A DNA stretch of 64,000 nucleotides from assembly GCA_018982785.1 (NCBI GenBank), contig JAHHEN010000004.1, positions 67,001-131,000 on the forward strand. Reading direction: 5' to 3'. Positions 26,388 through 37,963 of this stretch are shown here, piece after piece. A program made the position numbers and the translations under genes. How positions within the stretch are numbered: the stretch's first letter is position 1; every line of letters starts with the position of its first letter. This DNA comes from Enterococcus innesii. GTDB lineage: Bacteria > Bacillota > Bacilli > Lactobacillales > Enterococcaceae. Under the pieces are notes generated by a model. It was given only the letters and a program-made list of their open reading frames with translations. It ran no database searches and had not been told where the DNA came from.

Positions 26388-27358
26388 TGGACAAAAAAAT
26401 CATCGGAATTGATTTAGGCGGAACAACTGTGAAATTCGCTATTTTAACGAGCGAAGGCGAGATTCAGCAAAAATGGAGTATTGACACCAATATTCTTGAT
26501 GAAGGCTCACATATCGTGCCAGAAATCGTGGCATCGATCAATCATCGCCTGGAATTATATGGTTTACAGCCAGAAGCATTTATCGGTATTGGTATGGGGA
26601 CACCAGGAAGTGTCGATCGTGACAAAGGAACCGTCATCGGTGCCTACAATCTGAACTGGAAAACACTTCAGCCAGTCAAAGAACTGATTGAAAAAGGCAC
26701 AAAAATCCCGTTTGCCATCGATAACGATGCCAATGTAGCAGCTTTAGGTGAGCGTTGGAAAGGGGCAGGGGATAACAATCCTGATGTCATCTTTATCACA
26801 CTAGGTACAGGTGTTGGCGGCGGTATCATCATGGAAGGGCAATTGCTTCATGGGGTTGCTGGTTGTGCCGGAGAAATCGGTCATATCACTGTTGATCCTG
26901 AAGGATTTGAATGTACTTGCGGCAAACGTGGTTGTTTAGAAACGGTTTCTAGTGCGACGGGTGTTGTGCGAGTTGCTCGACAGCTAGCAGAAGAATATGC
27001 TGGCGACTCGGCATTGAAACAACAGCTGGACAATGGGGAAGATGTTTCAAGTAAAGATATTTTTGAAGCAGCTCAAGCAAACGATCCATTTGGCTTGATG
27101 GTCGTTGATAAAGTGTGCTTCTACCTTGGGTTGGCATGCGGAAACCTAGGAAATACATTAAATCCATCAAGTATCGTTTTAGGTGGAGGTGTATCAGCAG
27201 CCGGTGAATTTTTACGTGAACGGGTTGCTGCCTACTTTGCTCAGTTTACCTTCCCACAGGTAACGGAAAGTACCGAAATCAAATTGGCAGAACTTGGGAA
27301 TGACGCCGGTGTGATCGGGGCAGCATCATTAGCTTTGCAATTTGCAGCAAAAGCATAG
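26387..27358 (+). CDS. glcK: Glucokinase, ROK family
   Basis: The 323-aa sugar kinase has an ATP motif GIDLGGTTVKFA, substrate motif GIGMGTPGSVD, catalytic Asp in IDNDANVAALGE and the zinc-binding CTCGKRGCLE signature. It phosphorylates intracellular glucose, for example from galactose or disaccharide breakdown. ATG 26387 overlaps the yqgQ stop (GTG 26384 is an alternative). Confidence 0.95.
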   Translation: MDKKIIGIDLGGTTVKFAILTSEGEIQQKWSIDTNILDEGSHIVPEIVASINHRLELYGLQPEAFIGIGMGTPGSVDRDKGTVIGAYNLNWKTLQPVKELIEKGTKIPFAIDNDANVAALGERWKGAGDNNPDVIFITLGTGVGGGIIMEGQLLHGVAGCAGEIGHITVDPEGFECTCGKRGCLETVSSATGVVRVARQLAEEYAGDSALKQQLDNGEDVSSKDIFEAAQANDPFGLMVVDKVCFYLGLACGNLGNTLNPSSIVLGGGVSAAGEFLRERVAAYFAQFTFPQVTESTEIKLAELGNDAGVIGAASLALQFAAKA

Positions 27359-27441
27359 ATGACAAGCTGCTAGGCAATGATACATTCAAGCAGCATACAT
27401 CAAAAAAAGAATGATTGTTACAACAGAGAGGAATAGAAGAA

Positions 27442-27843
27442 ATGACACCAATTATGTGGCTAAACTTGGTTTTGGCATTAATTATCTTAGCAATCGCTTT
27501 GAACTGGGCGTATTTTCAAATCATGGGACGCCGTTCAGCAACGATCATCTCAGAAGATGAATTCAAAGCAGGAATGAAGAAAGCCCAAGTGATCGATGTT
27601 CGGGAAAAAAATGAGTTTGACAGTGGACATATTTTAGGGGCGCGTAATATTCCCTTTACTGTTTTGACGAATTCCTTCAGCGCATTTCGTAAAGATCAAC
27701 CGATCTACTTATATGACACGCGTAAATCGTTGAGCATTCGGGCAGCAAATAAATTACGCAAAGAAGGCTTTACCAACGTCTATATCCTAAAAGAAGGGTA
27801 TGAAGGCTGGAGCGGCAAGACGAAAAAGAAAAATAGTTTATAA
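27442..27843 (+). CDS. Membrane-anchored rhodanese-like protein without the active-site Cys
   Basis: The ~133-aa protein has an N-terminal transmembrane helix (LNLVLALIILAIALNWAYF) and a rhodanese domain (VIDVREKNEFDSGHILGARNIPF). Where an active rhodanese has Cys before the R-S loop, it reads YDTRKSLS, so the sulphur-transfer Cys seems replaced by Asp. This suggests a binding or regulatory role. ATG 27442 follows GAGAGG. It lies 83 bp after glcK. Confidence 0.85.
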   Translation: MTPIMWLNLVLALIILAIALNWAYFQIMGRRSATIISEDEFKAGMKKAQVIDVREKNEFDSGHILGARNIPFTVLTNSFSAFRKDQPIYLYDTRKSLSIRAANKLRKEGFTNVYILKEGYEGWSGKTKKKNSL

Positions 27844-27855
27844 AACAGAGAACTC

Positions 27856-27954
27856 AAGGCAAAAGAACACAAGCAAATTTGAATGAGCGACGAAACACCA
27901 AACGGAGTGTTTCAAGTGAGGCATTATTCAAGTTACATTGTGGGCTTTTGCCTT
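27856..27954 (+). ncRNA. Nested-helix intergenic RNA element, unclassified
   Basis: Four stems nest about one centre: AAGGCAAAAG (27856) with CTTTTGCCTT (27945), CACAA (27868) with TTGTG (27938), TTGAAT (27879) with ATTCAA (27926), and GAAACAC (27892) with GTGTTTC (27907). It is too long for a standard terminator and lacks a T-run. It could be a small RNA, an mRNA 3' end structure or a short mobile palindrome. I do not recognise a known family. Confidence 0.45.
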
Positions 27955-27991
27955 TATTTGAACTTAGGTCTATCAGTAAGGAGAGTGTGCA

Positions 27992-28348
27992 TTGATCAAG
28001 CGAAAAAGAATTTATGAAGCGGCGGAAGCGACAGATGGCTATCGGGTATTGGTGGATCGCATCTGGCCTAGAGGAATGAAAAAGGAGACAGCTCAGGTCG
28101 ATCTATGGCTTAAAGCAGTCGCACCAAGTACTGAATTGCGCAAATGGTTTGGGCATGATCCTGAACGTTTTGATGCGTTTAAAGACCGCTATCTACAAGA
28201 ATTAGAGAAAACGCCAGCCAAAGATGCCTTGGCACAGATAAAAACGTTGGTTGCTGAACAAGAGACCGTGACCTTACTATACGGAGCGAAAAATGAAGAA
28301 CAAAATCAAGCCGTGATTTTGCAGGACTTACTGGAGAAGGAAGAATGA
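27992..28348 (+). CDS. DUF488 family protein
   Basis: The 118-aa protein begins IKRKRIYEAAEATDGYRVLVDRIWPRGMKKE, typical of DUF488 (YeaO-like). It also has the RKWFGHDPERFDAFKDRY helix and a C-terminal TLLYGAKNEEQNQA motif. The start codon is TTG, about eight bases after AAGGAG. No biochemical function is established for the family. Confidence 0.85.
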   Translation: MIKRKRIYEAAEATDGYRVLVDRIWPRGMKKETAQVDLWLKAVAPSTELRKWFGHDPERFDAFKDRYLQELEKTPAKDALAQIKTLVAEQETVTLLYGAKNEEQNQAVILQDLLEKEE

Positions 28349-28353
28349 TACCT

Positions 28354-28392
28354 AAAAGAGCCGCCAGCCTATTGAAGGCTGACGGCTCTTTT
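28354..28392. terminator. Bidirectional terminator
   Basis: AAAAGAGCCG-CAGCCT pairs with AGGCTG-CGGCTCTTTT with one mismatch. It separates the convergent DUF488 and DUF3042 genes. Confidence 0.88.
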
Positions 28393-28403
28393 GTAGCAAA
28401 TGA

Positions 28404-28571
28404 TTAACGGGCAACGCTTTTACGCATCGCACGTTTCCGTTTTTCATCATGATCCGCTTGTTGTTCATCAATTGGATCAATCACTTGTTTCTTGACCGTC
28501 ATAACAACACTTGCAGCTGCAGCAACCGTTGCGACTGTTCCTACTAAAAATCCTGAAAGAAATCGTTTCAT
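28404..28571 (-). CDS. DUF3042 family small protein
   Basis: A 55-aa protein has an N-terminal hydrophobic helix (FLSGFLVGTVATVAAAASVVM), then KKQVIDPIDEQQ and a basic RKRAMRKSVAR end, which fits DUF3042, common in Lactobacillales. A second ATG lies just upstream at 28574. AGGTG fits 28571 better. Function is unknown. It is probably membrane-associated. Confidence 0.8.
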   Translation of the reverse strand: MKRFLSGFLVGTVATVAAAASVVMTVKKQVIDPIDEQQADHDEKRKRAMRKSVAR

Positions 28572-28659
28572 CATTAAACACCTCGCCTTTAGTTATAGGT
28601 TCATTATGAATGAAAACGGAAAAAATATCAAAAAAAATCACTTTTGGGATTGAAAACGC

Positions 28660-28700
28660 TTGAAATAATTTAGTAAATATTTTACAATAAGTTTACTAAA
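28660..28700 (+). promoter_or_regulatory. gal promoter and putative GalR operator
   Basis: TTGAAA (28660-28665), a 17-bp spacer and TACAAT (28683-28688) form the promoter. A perfect inverted repeat TTTAGTAAA (28669-28677) and TTTACTAAA (28692-28700) brackets the -10, and the inner GTAAATATTTTAC also resembles a LacI-family operator. The LacI-type GalR at the end of the operon is the natural candidate to bind it. Confidence 0.65.
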
Positions 28701-28721
28701 AAGAAAGTGGGAGTGAGAAAA

Positions 28722-29878
28722 ATGGAGCAATTGCAACAGATCTTTATTGATAAATTTGGAACAGCAGGCACAGGCATGTATTTTGCACCAGGGAGAATCA
28801 ACTTGATCGGTGAACACACAGATTACAATGGCGGTTATGTTTTCCCGGCAGCAATCACATTAGGGACGTATGCAGTAGCACGAAAACGTGAAGACCAGTT
28901 GATCCAACTCTATTCAGAAAACTTTCCAGAAAAAGGCGTAATTTCCTTTTCGTTAGATGAGCTGGATTACCGAAAAGAAGATGATTGGACAAACTATCCA
29001 AAAGGGGTCGTTCGTTTCCTAAAAGAAGCGGGGCAAGTGATCGATCGTGGCTTTGACATCGCTTTTTATGGCAACATTCCCAATGGCGCAGGTCTTTCTT
29101 CCTCTGCATCGATTGAATTGCTGACGGGGGTTTGTCTAAAAGATCTCTTTGATTTAACCCTGACGACCTTGGACTTAGTTAAAATCGGCAAAAAAGTCGA
29201 AAATGAGTTTATTGGCGTTAACTCAGGGATCATGGATCAATTTGCGATCGGAATGGGTCAAAAAGACCATGCATTGCTTTTAGATACGAACACTTTAAAT
29301 TATGAAGTCGTACCAGCGGCATTTGGCGATTATGTCGTAGCGATCATGAATACCAATAAGCGCCGCGAATTGGCTGATTCTAAATACAATGAACGACGTG
29401 CAGAATGTGAAGAAGCATTAGCTCGTTTGCAAAAATCATTAGCCATTGATTCATTGGGCGCATTAGACGAAGCAACTTTTTTGCAAATACAGCATTGATC
29501 GATGATCCACTCTTGATCAAACGGGCGAAACATGCAGTGACGGAAAACCAACGGACATTAAAAGCAAAAGCCGCTTTGACTGCTGGTGATCTTGAAGAAT
29601 TCGGCCAGTTGTTAAATGCCTCCCATGCTTCATTGCGGGATGATTATGAAGTGACAGGGCGTGAACTAGATACATTAGTCGCAGCTGCTCAAGCGCATCC
29701 TGCTGTTTTAGGTGCGCGAATGACTGGTGCGGGCTTTGGCGGCTGCGGGATCGCATTGGTCAAAGCAAGTGAATGGGCTGATTTTGAAGCGTCCGTCAAA
29801 GCAACCTATTTAGCAGAAATCGGCTACGCAACCGACATTTATCAAGCAAGTATTGATGATGGTGCACGAAAACTGTAG
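28722..29878 (+). CDS. galK: Galactokinase, frameshifted as sequenced
   Basis: GalK phosphorylates galactose, the first Leloir step. All GHMP-kinase motifs are present across the two frames: [15 protein letters not shown], the ATP loop [11 protein letters not shown] and [11 protein letters not shown]6 run (29477-29482) breaks the frame after residue ~258. A seventh T restores [13 protein letters not shown] and gives ~386 aa, the normal length. The start ATG 28722 lies behind GGGAGTGAG. It is the first gene of galKETR. Confidence 0.94.
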
Positions 29879-29919
29879 AATAAGAAACGATGAAGGAATG
29901 AAGAAAGAAGGCTGAAAAT

Positions 29920-30918
29920 ATGGCGATTTTAGTATTAGGAGGAGCCGGCTATATCGGTTCTCATGCAGTCGATCAATTGATCGGACAAGGAAAACAAGTC
30001 GTTGTCGTTGACAATTTGCTGACAGGACATCGCAAAGCGATCCATCCAGCAGCAACCTTTTATGAAGGAGATATTCGCGACAAAGCATTTTTACAATCGG
30101 TATTTGAAAAAGAAACGATCGATGGCGTGATTCACTTTGCTGCCAGCTCTTTGGTGGGAGAATCCGTAGAAAAACCATTGAAGTATTTCAACAATAATGT
30201 GTATGGGATGCAGGTCCTCTTAGAAGTGATGAAGGAACATCAAGTGAAACATATCGTCTTTTCCTCTACAGCAGCAACTTATGGGGAACCTGACCATAGT
30301 CCAATCACGGAAGAAACCCCGACAAATCCTAAAAATCCATATGGCGAAAGCAAGTTGATCATGGAAAAAATGATGCGTTGGTGCGATGAAGCCTATGGAA
30401 TGAAGTATGTCGCATTGCGTTATTTCAATGTGGCTGGCGCGAAGTCGGATGCTTCGATCGGTGAAGACCATGATCCAGAAACACACTTAGTACCGATCAT
30501 CTTGCAAGCTGCTTTAGGACAACGTAAAGAGGTAGCGATTTTTGGGGAGGATTACGATACTCCAGATGGTACTTGTGTCCGCGATTATGTTCATGTCGAA
30601 GATCTGATCGCTGCTCACCTGTTGGCATTAGAGTATTTACAAAAAGGCAATGAGAGCAATGTCTTCAATCTAGGCAGCAATCATGGGTACTCTGTGAAAG
30701 AAATGGTGGAAGCTGCCCGCAATGTAACGAAAAAAGAGATCCCAGCCAGAGTTGCGCCGCGCCGTGCCGGTGATCCAAGTACCTTAGTGGCATCGAGTGA
30801 AAAAGCACGAAAGGTTTTAGGCTGGAAACCAGTCTATACCGACGTCGAAGCAATCATCGAAACTGCTTGGAATTGGCATGTCAGCCATCCAAATGGGTAT
30901 CAAGGGCAGGAGGAATAA
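29920..30918 (+). CDS. galE: UDP-glucose 4-epimerase
   Basis: The 332-aa short-chain dehydrogenase/reductase has the NAD motif GGAGYIGSH, the SSTAATYG segment with the catalytic Ser/Thr, and YGESK with the catalytic Tyr and Lys. It interconverts UDP-glucose and UDP-galactose, both for galactose use and for wall polysaccharides. It is the second gene of the gal cluster, about 40 bp after galK. Confidence 0.97.
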   Translation: MAILVLGGAGYIGSHAVDQLIGQGKQVVVVDNLLTGHRKAIHPAATFYEGDIRDKAFLQSVFEKETIDGVIHFAASSLVGESVEKPLKYFNNNVYGMQVLLEVMKEHQVKHIVFSSTAATYGEPDHSPITEETPTNPKNPYGESKLIMEKMMRWCDEAYGMKYVALRYFNVAGAKSDASIGEDHDPETHLVPIILQAALGQRKEVAIFGEDYDTPDGTCVRDYVHVEDLIAAHLLALEYLQKGNESNVFNLGSNHGYSVKEMVEAARNVTKKEIPARVAPRRAGDPSTLVASSEKARKVLGWKPVYTDVEAIIETAWNWHVSHPNGYQGQEE

Positions 30919-30921
30919 CCA

Positions 30922-33419
<2,498 letters not shown>

Positions 33420-33499
33420 CAACCAGTTGAATCACCGAAGGATGTCGTTACACACGCAACTGAGTTTTAATGGAATAACAAAAAAATGAATATCGCCTT

Positions 33500-33568
33500 A
33501 CCCGAACCTTTAAACTGCCTCGTCGGTTTGCAGCTGCAGCCGCGCTTGCTTTTTTCAAAGGTTCGGGT
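33500..33568. repeat. 69-bp inverted repeat with GC-rich core
   Basis: ACCCGAACCTTT (33500-33511) and AAAGGTTCGGGT (33557-33568) are perfect 12-bp arms. The core contains CGG...GCAGCTGC...CCG, which can fold separately. No T-run follows, so it is not a textbook terminator. It lies in the 260-bp gap between galR and tsaB. Confidence 0.6.
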
Positions 33569-33682
33569 ATTGTTGTCCTATTGCTTTTTTTCTAAACGCA
33601 GGCATCTTTTTGGAGACTTGGTTGGGCATTTGATTAGAATATGGTAGAATATGAGAGAGTTTTTTGAATGGGGAGAAGATAG

Positions 33683-34408
33683 ATGAAAACATTAGCGATT
33701 GATACCTCAAACCAGACACTGGCGGTTGCGGTGGTCGATGGTCAAGAAGTGTTGGGACAAAGCCAGACGATGGCGATCAAAAACCACAGCACAGCATTGA
33801 TGCCTGCCATTGATGGATTGATGCAAGCGGTGGGGATGGCACCTAAAGAGCTGGAGCAAATCGTTGTTGCGAAAGGTCCTGGTTCGTATACAGGTTTGCG
33901 AATCGGCGTCACAACAGCAAAAACGCTGGCACAAACATTGAACATCCCGCTGATTGGTGTTTCTAGTTTGAAAACAGTCGCTGCCAATTGCGTGGGCGTA
34001 TCGCAAGTGATCGTTCCGTTGTTTGACGCTCGCCGTCAAAATGTCTACGCAGGTGCCTACCAATGGCATAATGGGACCTTAGAAACAAGGATCAAAGACC
34101 AGCATATCTCACTGTCTGAGTTATTGATCCAGCTAAAAGCAGTCGATGGTCAAGAAGTGCTATTTGTCGGCGCCGATACCGTCAAATTTAAAGACATGAT
34201 CGAGGCGGAGCTGCCGACAGCCCATATCAATCAAGTGTCGTTATGGAATTACCCGAATGGCGTGGTTTTAGCTGCTATTGCGAAAGAAGAAGCGCCGGTA
34301 GCTTCGATCCATGACTTTGTACCGGACTATATAAAATTAGTTGAAGCCGAAGAAAAATGGTTAGCCTCGCATGAACCGGGAGTGGATGCCTATGTTGAAA
34401 AAATTTAA
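33683..34408 (+). CDS. tsaB: tRNA t6A modification protein TsaB
   Basis: The 241-aa ASKHA-fold protein starts MKTLAIDTSNQTLAVAVVDG and has VAKGPGSYTGLRIGV. TsaB dimerises with TsaD in the complex that makes threonylcarbamoyl-adenosine at position 37 of ANN-decoding tRNAs. TsaB itself is not catalytic. It overlaps rimI and forms a tsaB-rimI-rimI2-tsaD operon. Confidence 0.94.
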   Translation: MKTLAIDTSNQTLAVAVVDGQEVLGQSQTMAIKNHSTALMPAIDGLMQAVGMAPKELEQIVVAKGPGSYTGLRIGVTTAKTLAQTLNIPLIGVSSLKTVAANCVGVSQVIVPLFDARRQNVYAGAYQWHNGTLETRIKDQHISLSELLIQLKAVDGQEVLFVGADTVKFKDMIEAELPTAHINQVSLWNYPNGVVLAAIAKEEAPVASIHDFVPDYIKLVEAEEKWLASHEPGVDAYVEKI

Positions 34409-34934
34409 AACGATGACGGGAAAGCTGGCTCTTTTCCGTCAGATTCAATACCCAGAGCGTAAAAAAGAGATACGAGGGGAAACATATGTTGTTCGTGAAT
34501 TAGTCGGTGATGACATTAAAGAGCTGTTGCAGGTGGAGCGTCTCGTGTATGCTGGGGAACTGCCTTGGACCAAAAGCGCCTTTTTGTCAGAGCTTTATTC
34601 ACGGGTCAAACATCTTTATTTGGGCATCTTGCATAATGAGCGGATGATTGGGTTTATCGGGGTGCGGATTTTAGGCGCTGATGCCCATATCACCAATATC
34701 GCGATCATTCCTGATTATCAAGGAAAAGGTATCGGTTCTTTCTTGCTAGGAGAAATCGAACGTTATGCAAGGAAAAACAAATGCGACCGTTTGACATTAG
34801 AAGTTCGCCTGGGCAATCGTGATGCGCAACGTTTGTATCGGACCCTCGGGTTTGTTTCACAGGCGATCAAAACGGCGTACTACACCGAAGGCAATGAAGA
34901 CGCATTGGATATGGTGAAATTTTTAAATGACTAA
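34392..34934 (+). CDS. rimI: Ribosomal protein alanine N-acetyltransferase (RimI)
   Basis: The ~180-aa GNAT-fold protein has motif A IAIIPDYQGKGIGSFLLGEIE (acetyl-CoA loop) and LEVRLGNRDAQRLYRTLGF. It has a ~35-residue N-terminal basic extension not seen in shorter RimI proteins. ATG 34392 has GGGAG nine bases upstream and overlaps tsaB by 17 bp. An ATG at 34371 is in frame but worse spaced. The substrate is assumed to be ribosomal protein bS18 by family. Confidence 0.85.
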   Translation: MLKKFKTMTGKLALFRQIQYPERKKEIRGETYVVRELVGDDIKELLQVERLVYAGELPWTKSAFLSELYSRVKHLYLGILHNERMIGFIGVRILGADAHITNIAIIPDYQGKGIGSFLLGEIERYARKNKCDRLTLEVRLGNRDAQRLYRTLGFVSQAIKTAYYTEGNEDALDMVKFLND

Positions 34935-35400
34935 CGAACAAGCAGATCAAACGATCCCGACACCGCAAATGCTTTGGTCATTGGCAGATCAGAGCTATCC
35001 CTTTGGCTCGCCTTGGAATGTGCAGCAATTTCAACAAGATTTGCAAAACAGCAACAGTCGCTATTTGTTCCGTTATGGAAAAACTAATCAAGAGCTGATT
35101 GGGTTTCTCTGTTTTCAGCAAGTGCTGGATGAAGCAGAGCTGTTTAATGTAGCGGTTTTACCAGCATATCAAGGGCAAGGTTTGGCGAAAGAATTGTTGA
35201 AACGAATGGAAACGATCGTGGAACAAACTGATGGTCGGCGAATCTATCTTGAAGTGCGCGTGTCGAATTTGCAAGCACAAGCTCTTTATTTACGTATGGG
35301 CTATACAGTCATCGGTCGTAGAAAAAAATATTACAGTCATCCTGAAGAGGATGCGTTGATTATGGAAAAGAAAGTAGGCGGACAAAAATCAAATGAATGA
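34927..35400 (+). CDS. GNAT acetyltransferase, second RimI-like copy
   Basis: The 157-aa GNAT protein has the [23 protein letters not shown] and [19 protein letters not shown] motifs, typical RimI length and pattern. It overlaps the first rimI by eight bases and tsaD by eight bases. Two tandem RimI-like genes between tsaB and tsaD occur in Enterococcus and relatives. Which one acts on bS18 cannot be told from sequence. Confidence 0.88.
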   Translation: MTNEQADQTIPTPQMLWSLADQSYPFGSPWNVQQFQQDLQNSNSRYLFRYGKTNQELIGFLCFQQVLDEAELFNVAVLPAYQGQGLAKELLKRMETIVEQTDGRRIYLEVRVSNLQAQALYLRMGYTVIGRRKKYYSHPEEDALIMEKKVGGQKSNE

Positions 35401-36412
35401 GTTGATTTTAGCCATTGAAAGCAGTTGTGATGAAACAAGTGTGGCAGTGATTAAAAACGGTGACACCATTTTAAGTAACATTGTTGCTTCGCAGATCAAG
35501 AGCCACCAGCGCTTCGGCGGTGTCGTACCAGAAGTCGCTAGTCGTCACCATGTTGAACAGATTACTTTATGCATCGAGGAAGCATTGACACAGGCTGACA
35601 CACAGCCTGAAGAATTATCAGCTGTTGCTGTCACCTATGGTCCAGGGTTGGTTGGGGCATTATTGATTGGACTTTCTGCAGCGAAAGCCTTTGCCTGGGC
35701 CCACAGCTTACCACTGATTCCGGTCAATCACATGGCAGGACATATTTATGCAGCTCGTCTAGTGAAGCCATTGGTTTTTCCTTTAATGGCATTATTGGTC
35801 AGCGGTGGCCACACCGAATTGGTGTATATGGCAGAAGATGGCTCTTTTGAGATCATCGGTGAAACGAGAGATGATGCCGCTGGAGAAGCCTATGACAAAG
35901 TCGGTCGTGTTCTGGGTTTGCCTTATCCTAGTGGAAAAGAAATTGATCGCCTTGCGCATCTAGGCAGTGATACGTATCACTTTCCTCGAGCAATGATACA
36001 AGAAGATAATTTTGATTTTAGTTTCAGTGGCTTGAAGAGTTCTTTTATCAATTTTGTGCATAATGCACAGCAAAGAGAGGAAGCTTTGTCAGTAGAAAAT
36101 CTAGCAGCTAGTTTCCAAGCCAGCGTTGTCGAAGTATTGGTTCATAAAACGTTGCGGGCATGCCAAGCCTATCCAGTAAACCAGCTGATCGTCGCTGGCG
36201 GGGTCGCCGCGAATCAAGGGTTGCGTGACGCTTTACAAGAAGCGATGCAGGAATTGCCGGAAGTGGAATTGTTGATTCCACCATTGCGTCTTTGCGGAGA
36301 TAATGCGGCCATGATTGGTGCCTATGCCCATGTTGCGTTGAAAAAGCAGCGCTTAGCAGATCTTTCATTGAATGCTGATCCAAGTGTCAGCTTTGCTCAT
36401 CCGATTTCTTAA
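35393..36412 (+). CDS. tsaD: tRNA N6-adenosine threonylcarbamoyltransferase TsaD
   Basis: The 339-aa catalytic subunit of the t6A complex has [19 protein letters not shown] at the N-terminus, the metal-binding [10 protein letters not shown] histidines and [10 protein letters not shown] near the C-terminus. It transfers the threonylcarbamoyl group to tRNA A37. It is the last gene of the operon and is followed by a terminator. Confidence 0.96.
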   Translation: MNELILAIESSCDETSVAVIKNGDTILSNIVASQIKSHQRFGGVVPEVASRHHVEQITLCIEEALTQADTQPEELSAVAVTYGPGLVGALLIGLSAAKAFAWAHSLPLIPVNHMAGHIYAARLVKPLVFPLMALLVSGGHTELVYMAEDGSFEIIGETRDDAAGEAYDKVGRVLGLPYPSGKEIDRLAHLGSDTYHFPRAMIQEDNFDFSFSGLKSSFINFVHNAQQREEALSVENLAASFQASVVEVLVHKTLRACQAYPVNQLIVAGGVAANQGLRDALQEAMQELPEVELLIPPLRLCGDNAAMIGAYAHVALKKQRLADLSLNADPSVSFAHPIS

Positions 36413-36420
36413 GATGATAG

Positions 36421-36452
36421 CACCTAAGATCCGTTCTTAGGTGTATTTTTTT
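36421..36452 (+). terminator. Terminator after tsaD
   Basis: CACCTAAGA pairs with TCTTAGGTG, then a T-run. Confidence 0.88.
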
Positions 36453-36549
36453 AGTTTCTTTATGAGCAAACAGAAGATTTCGTTGTATTTTATTTCATTA
36501 TTTGATATCATAATGTATAATTATTAGTTAATTGGAGGGCGGGTATGCA

Positions 36550-37563
36550 ATGACATCGGTTTTTAAAGGACGCAGTTTTTTAGCAGAAAAGGATTTTACA
36601 AAAGAAGAACTACAATATCTGATTGATTTTTCCCAGCACTTGAAAGGGATGAAGGCCAACAATCAACCACATCGTTATTTAGATGGCAAAAACATTGCAC
36701 TTTTGTTTGAAAAGAATTCAACACGGACGCGAGCAGCCTTTACGGTTGCAGCGGTAGATCTGGGGGCGCATCCGGAATTTTTAGGGGCCAATGATATTCA
36801 GTTGGGGACTAAAGAATCCGTTGAAGATACCGCCAAAGTATTCGGCCGCATGTTTGACGGGATCGAGTTTCGCGGCTTTAGTCAGCAGGTTGTCGAAGAT
36901 CTGGCCAACTATTCAGGCGTACCTGTTTGGAATGGCTTAACGGATGAATGGCATCCAACACAAATGATCGCTGATTTTTTGACTATTCAAGAAAACTTTG
37001 GTGAGCTGACTGGCTTGACCATCGCATACTGTGGGGATGGGCGCAACAATGTCGCCAATTCTTTGTTAGTGACTAGTGCGATTTTAGGGGTCAATATTCA
37101 TGTCGTCACCCCAAAGGCCTTGCAGCCAGAAGCAACCATCATCGCACAGGCACAAGCCTATGCCAAGGAATCTGGGGCAAAGATTTTGGTGACTGATGAT
37201 GTGGATCAAGGTGTTCTAGGCGCCGATGTCGTGTATACCGATGTTTGGGTATCAATGGGTGAAGAAGAAAAATTCCAAGAACGGATCGAACAGCTGCTGC
37301 CGTATCAAGTCAACCAATCGTTGATGAAAAAAACCCAAAATGATCAAGTGATTTTTATGCACTGTTTGCCGGCTTTTCATGATGATCAGACCACGTATGG
37401 CAAAAAAGCAGCGCAGGCGTATGGAATTTCTGAGATGGAAGTCACTGATGAGGTCTTTCGCAGTAAGTATGCCCGTCAATTTGATCAAGCCGAAAATCGT
37501 TTGCACTCAATCAAAGCAATCATGGCAGTGACTGCCGGAGATCTATTTATTCCTAAAGTATAA
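36550..37563 (+). CDS. argF: Ornithine carbamoyltransferase
   Basis: The 337-aa enzyme shows the carbamoyl-phosphate motif STRTRAAF, the WHPTQM motif and HCLPAFHD with the catalytic Cys. The DVWVSMGEE ornithine loop marks an OTCase rather than a putrescine carbamoyltransferase. ATG 36550 follows GGAGG. It stands alone near argS and argR, away from any arcA or arcC. It could be anabolic ArgF or the catabolic ArcB. Context only mildly favours an arginine-regulated role. Confidence 0.9.
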   Translation: MTSVFKGRSFLAEKDFTKEELQYLIDFSQHLKGMKANNQPHRYLDGKNIALLFEKNSTRTRAAFTVAAVDLGAHPEFLGANDIQLGTKESVEDTAKVFGRMFDGIEFRGFSQQVVEDLANYSGVPVWNGLTDEWHPTQMIADFLTIQENFGELTGLTIAYCGDGRNNVANSLLVTSAILGVNIHVVTPKALQPEATIIAQAQAYAKESGAKILVTDDVDQGVLGADVVYTDVWVSMGEEEKFQERIEQLLPYQVNQSLMKKTQNDQVIFMHCLPAFHDDQTTYGKKAAQAYGISEMEVTDEVFRSKYARQFDQAENRLHSIKAIMAVTAGDLFIPKV

Positions 37564-37639
37564 AATAATTTTTTTGAAAATGCCAAAATCTCGCTAGCCA
37601 AACAAACATTTCTTTGCTATACTTTCTGGGAAGTAAATA

Positions 37640-37863
37640 GCCTTGATTTGATGAAACAAGAGAAGTAGCGATTCGAGTATCAGTTAGCGAGTTCGGGGTG
37701 GTGGAAGCCGAATTGATCAGATTGTGAAACGCACTTGTGAGAATTTGCTAAGCAAACGGAATTCTGCCGTTATCAGAAAAAAGTGGGTCCGAAAAGGACA
37801 ATCAGAGTGGTACCGCGGGAAATCTCGTCTCTAGTGCATGTTATGCGCTAGAGGCTTTTTTTG
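37640..37863 (+). promoter_or_regulatory. T-box riboswitch of argS
   Basis: The conserved T-box AGAGTGGTACCGCGGG lies at 37804-37819. Stem I shows GGTGGAAGCC, and a CGC triplet (Arg) at 37730-37732 sits in the expected specifier position within GTGAAACGCACTTG. A terminator stem with CTCTAG...CTAGAG at 37829-37853 is followed by T. Uncharged tRNA-Arg would bind the T-box and block the terminator. An extended -10 (TGCTATACT) just upstream (about 37616) is the likely promoter. Confidence 0.9.
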
Positions 37864-37963
37864 TTTTTATCAATCATTTCTTGCGTTAAAAACATACAGC
37901 TGTTTGCTTGCTTCAAACAACGTTTCATCAAAACATGGGCTCAGTCATTATAGGAGGGATACT

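Noticed and set aside
36516-36521. ArgR box or promoter before argF
   Set aside because: TATAAT is present but no convincing ARG box or -35 can be identified by eye.
37838-37963. 42-codon extension of argS
   Set aside because: It runs through the T-box terminator; ATG 37964 has the ribosome binding site.
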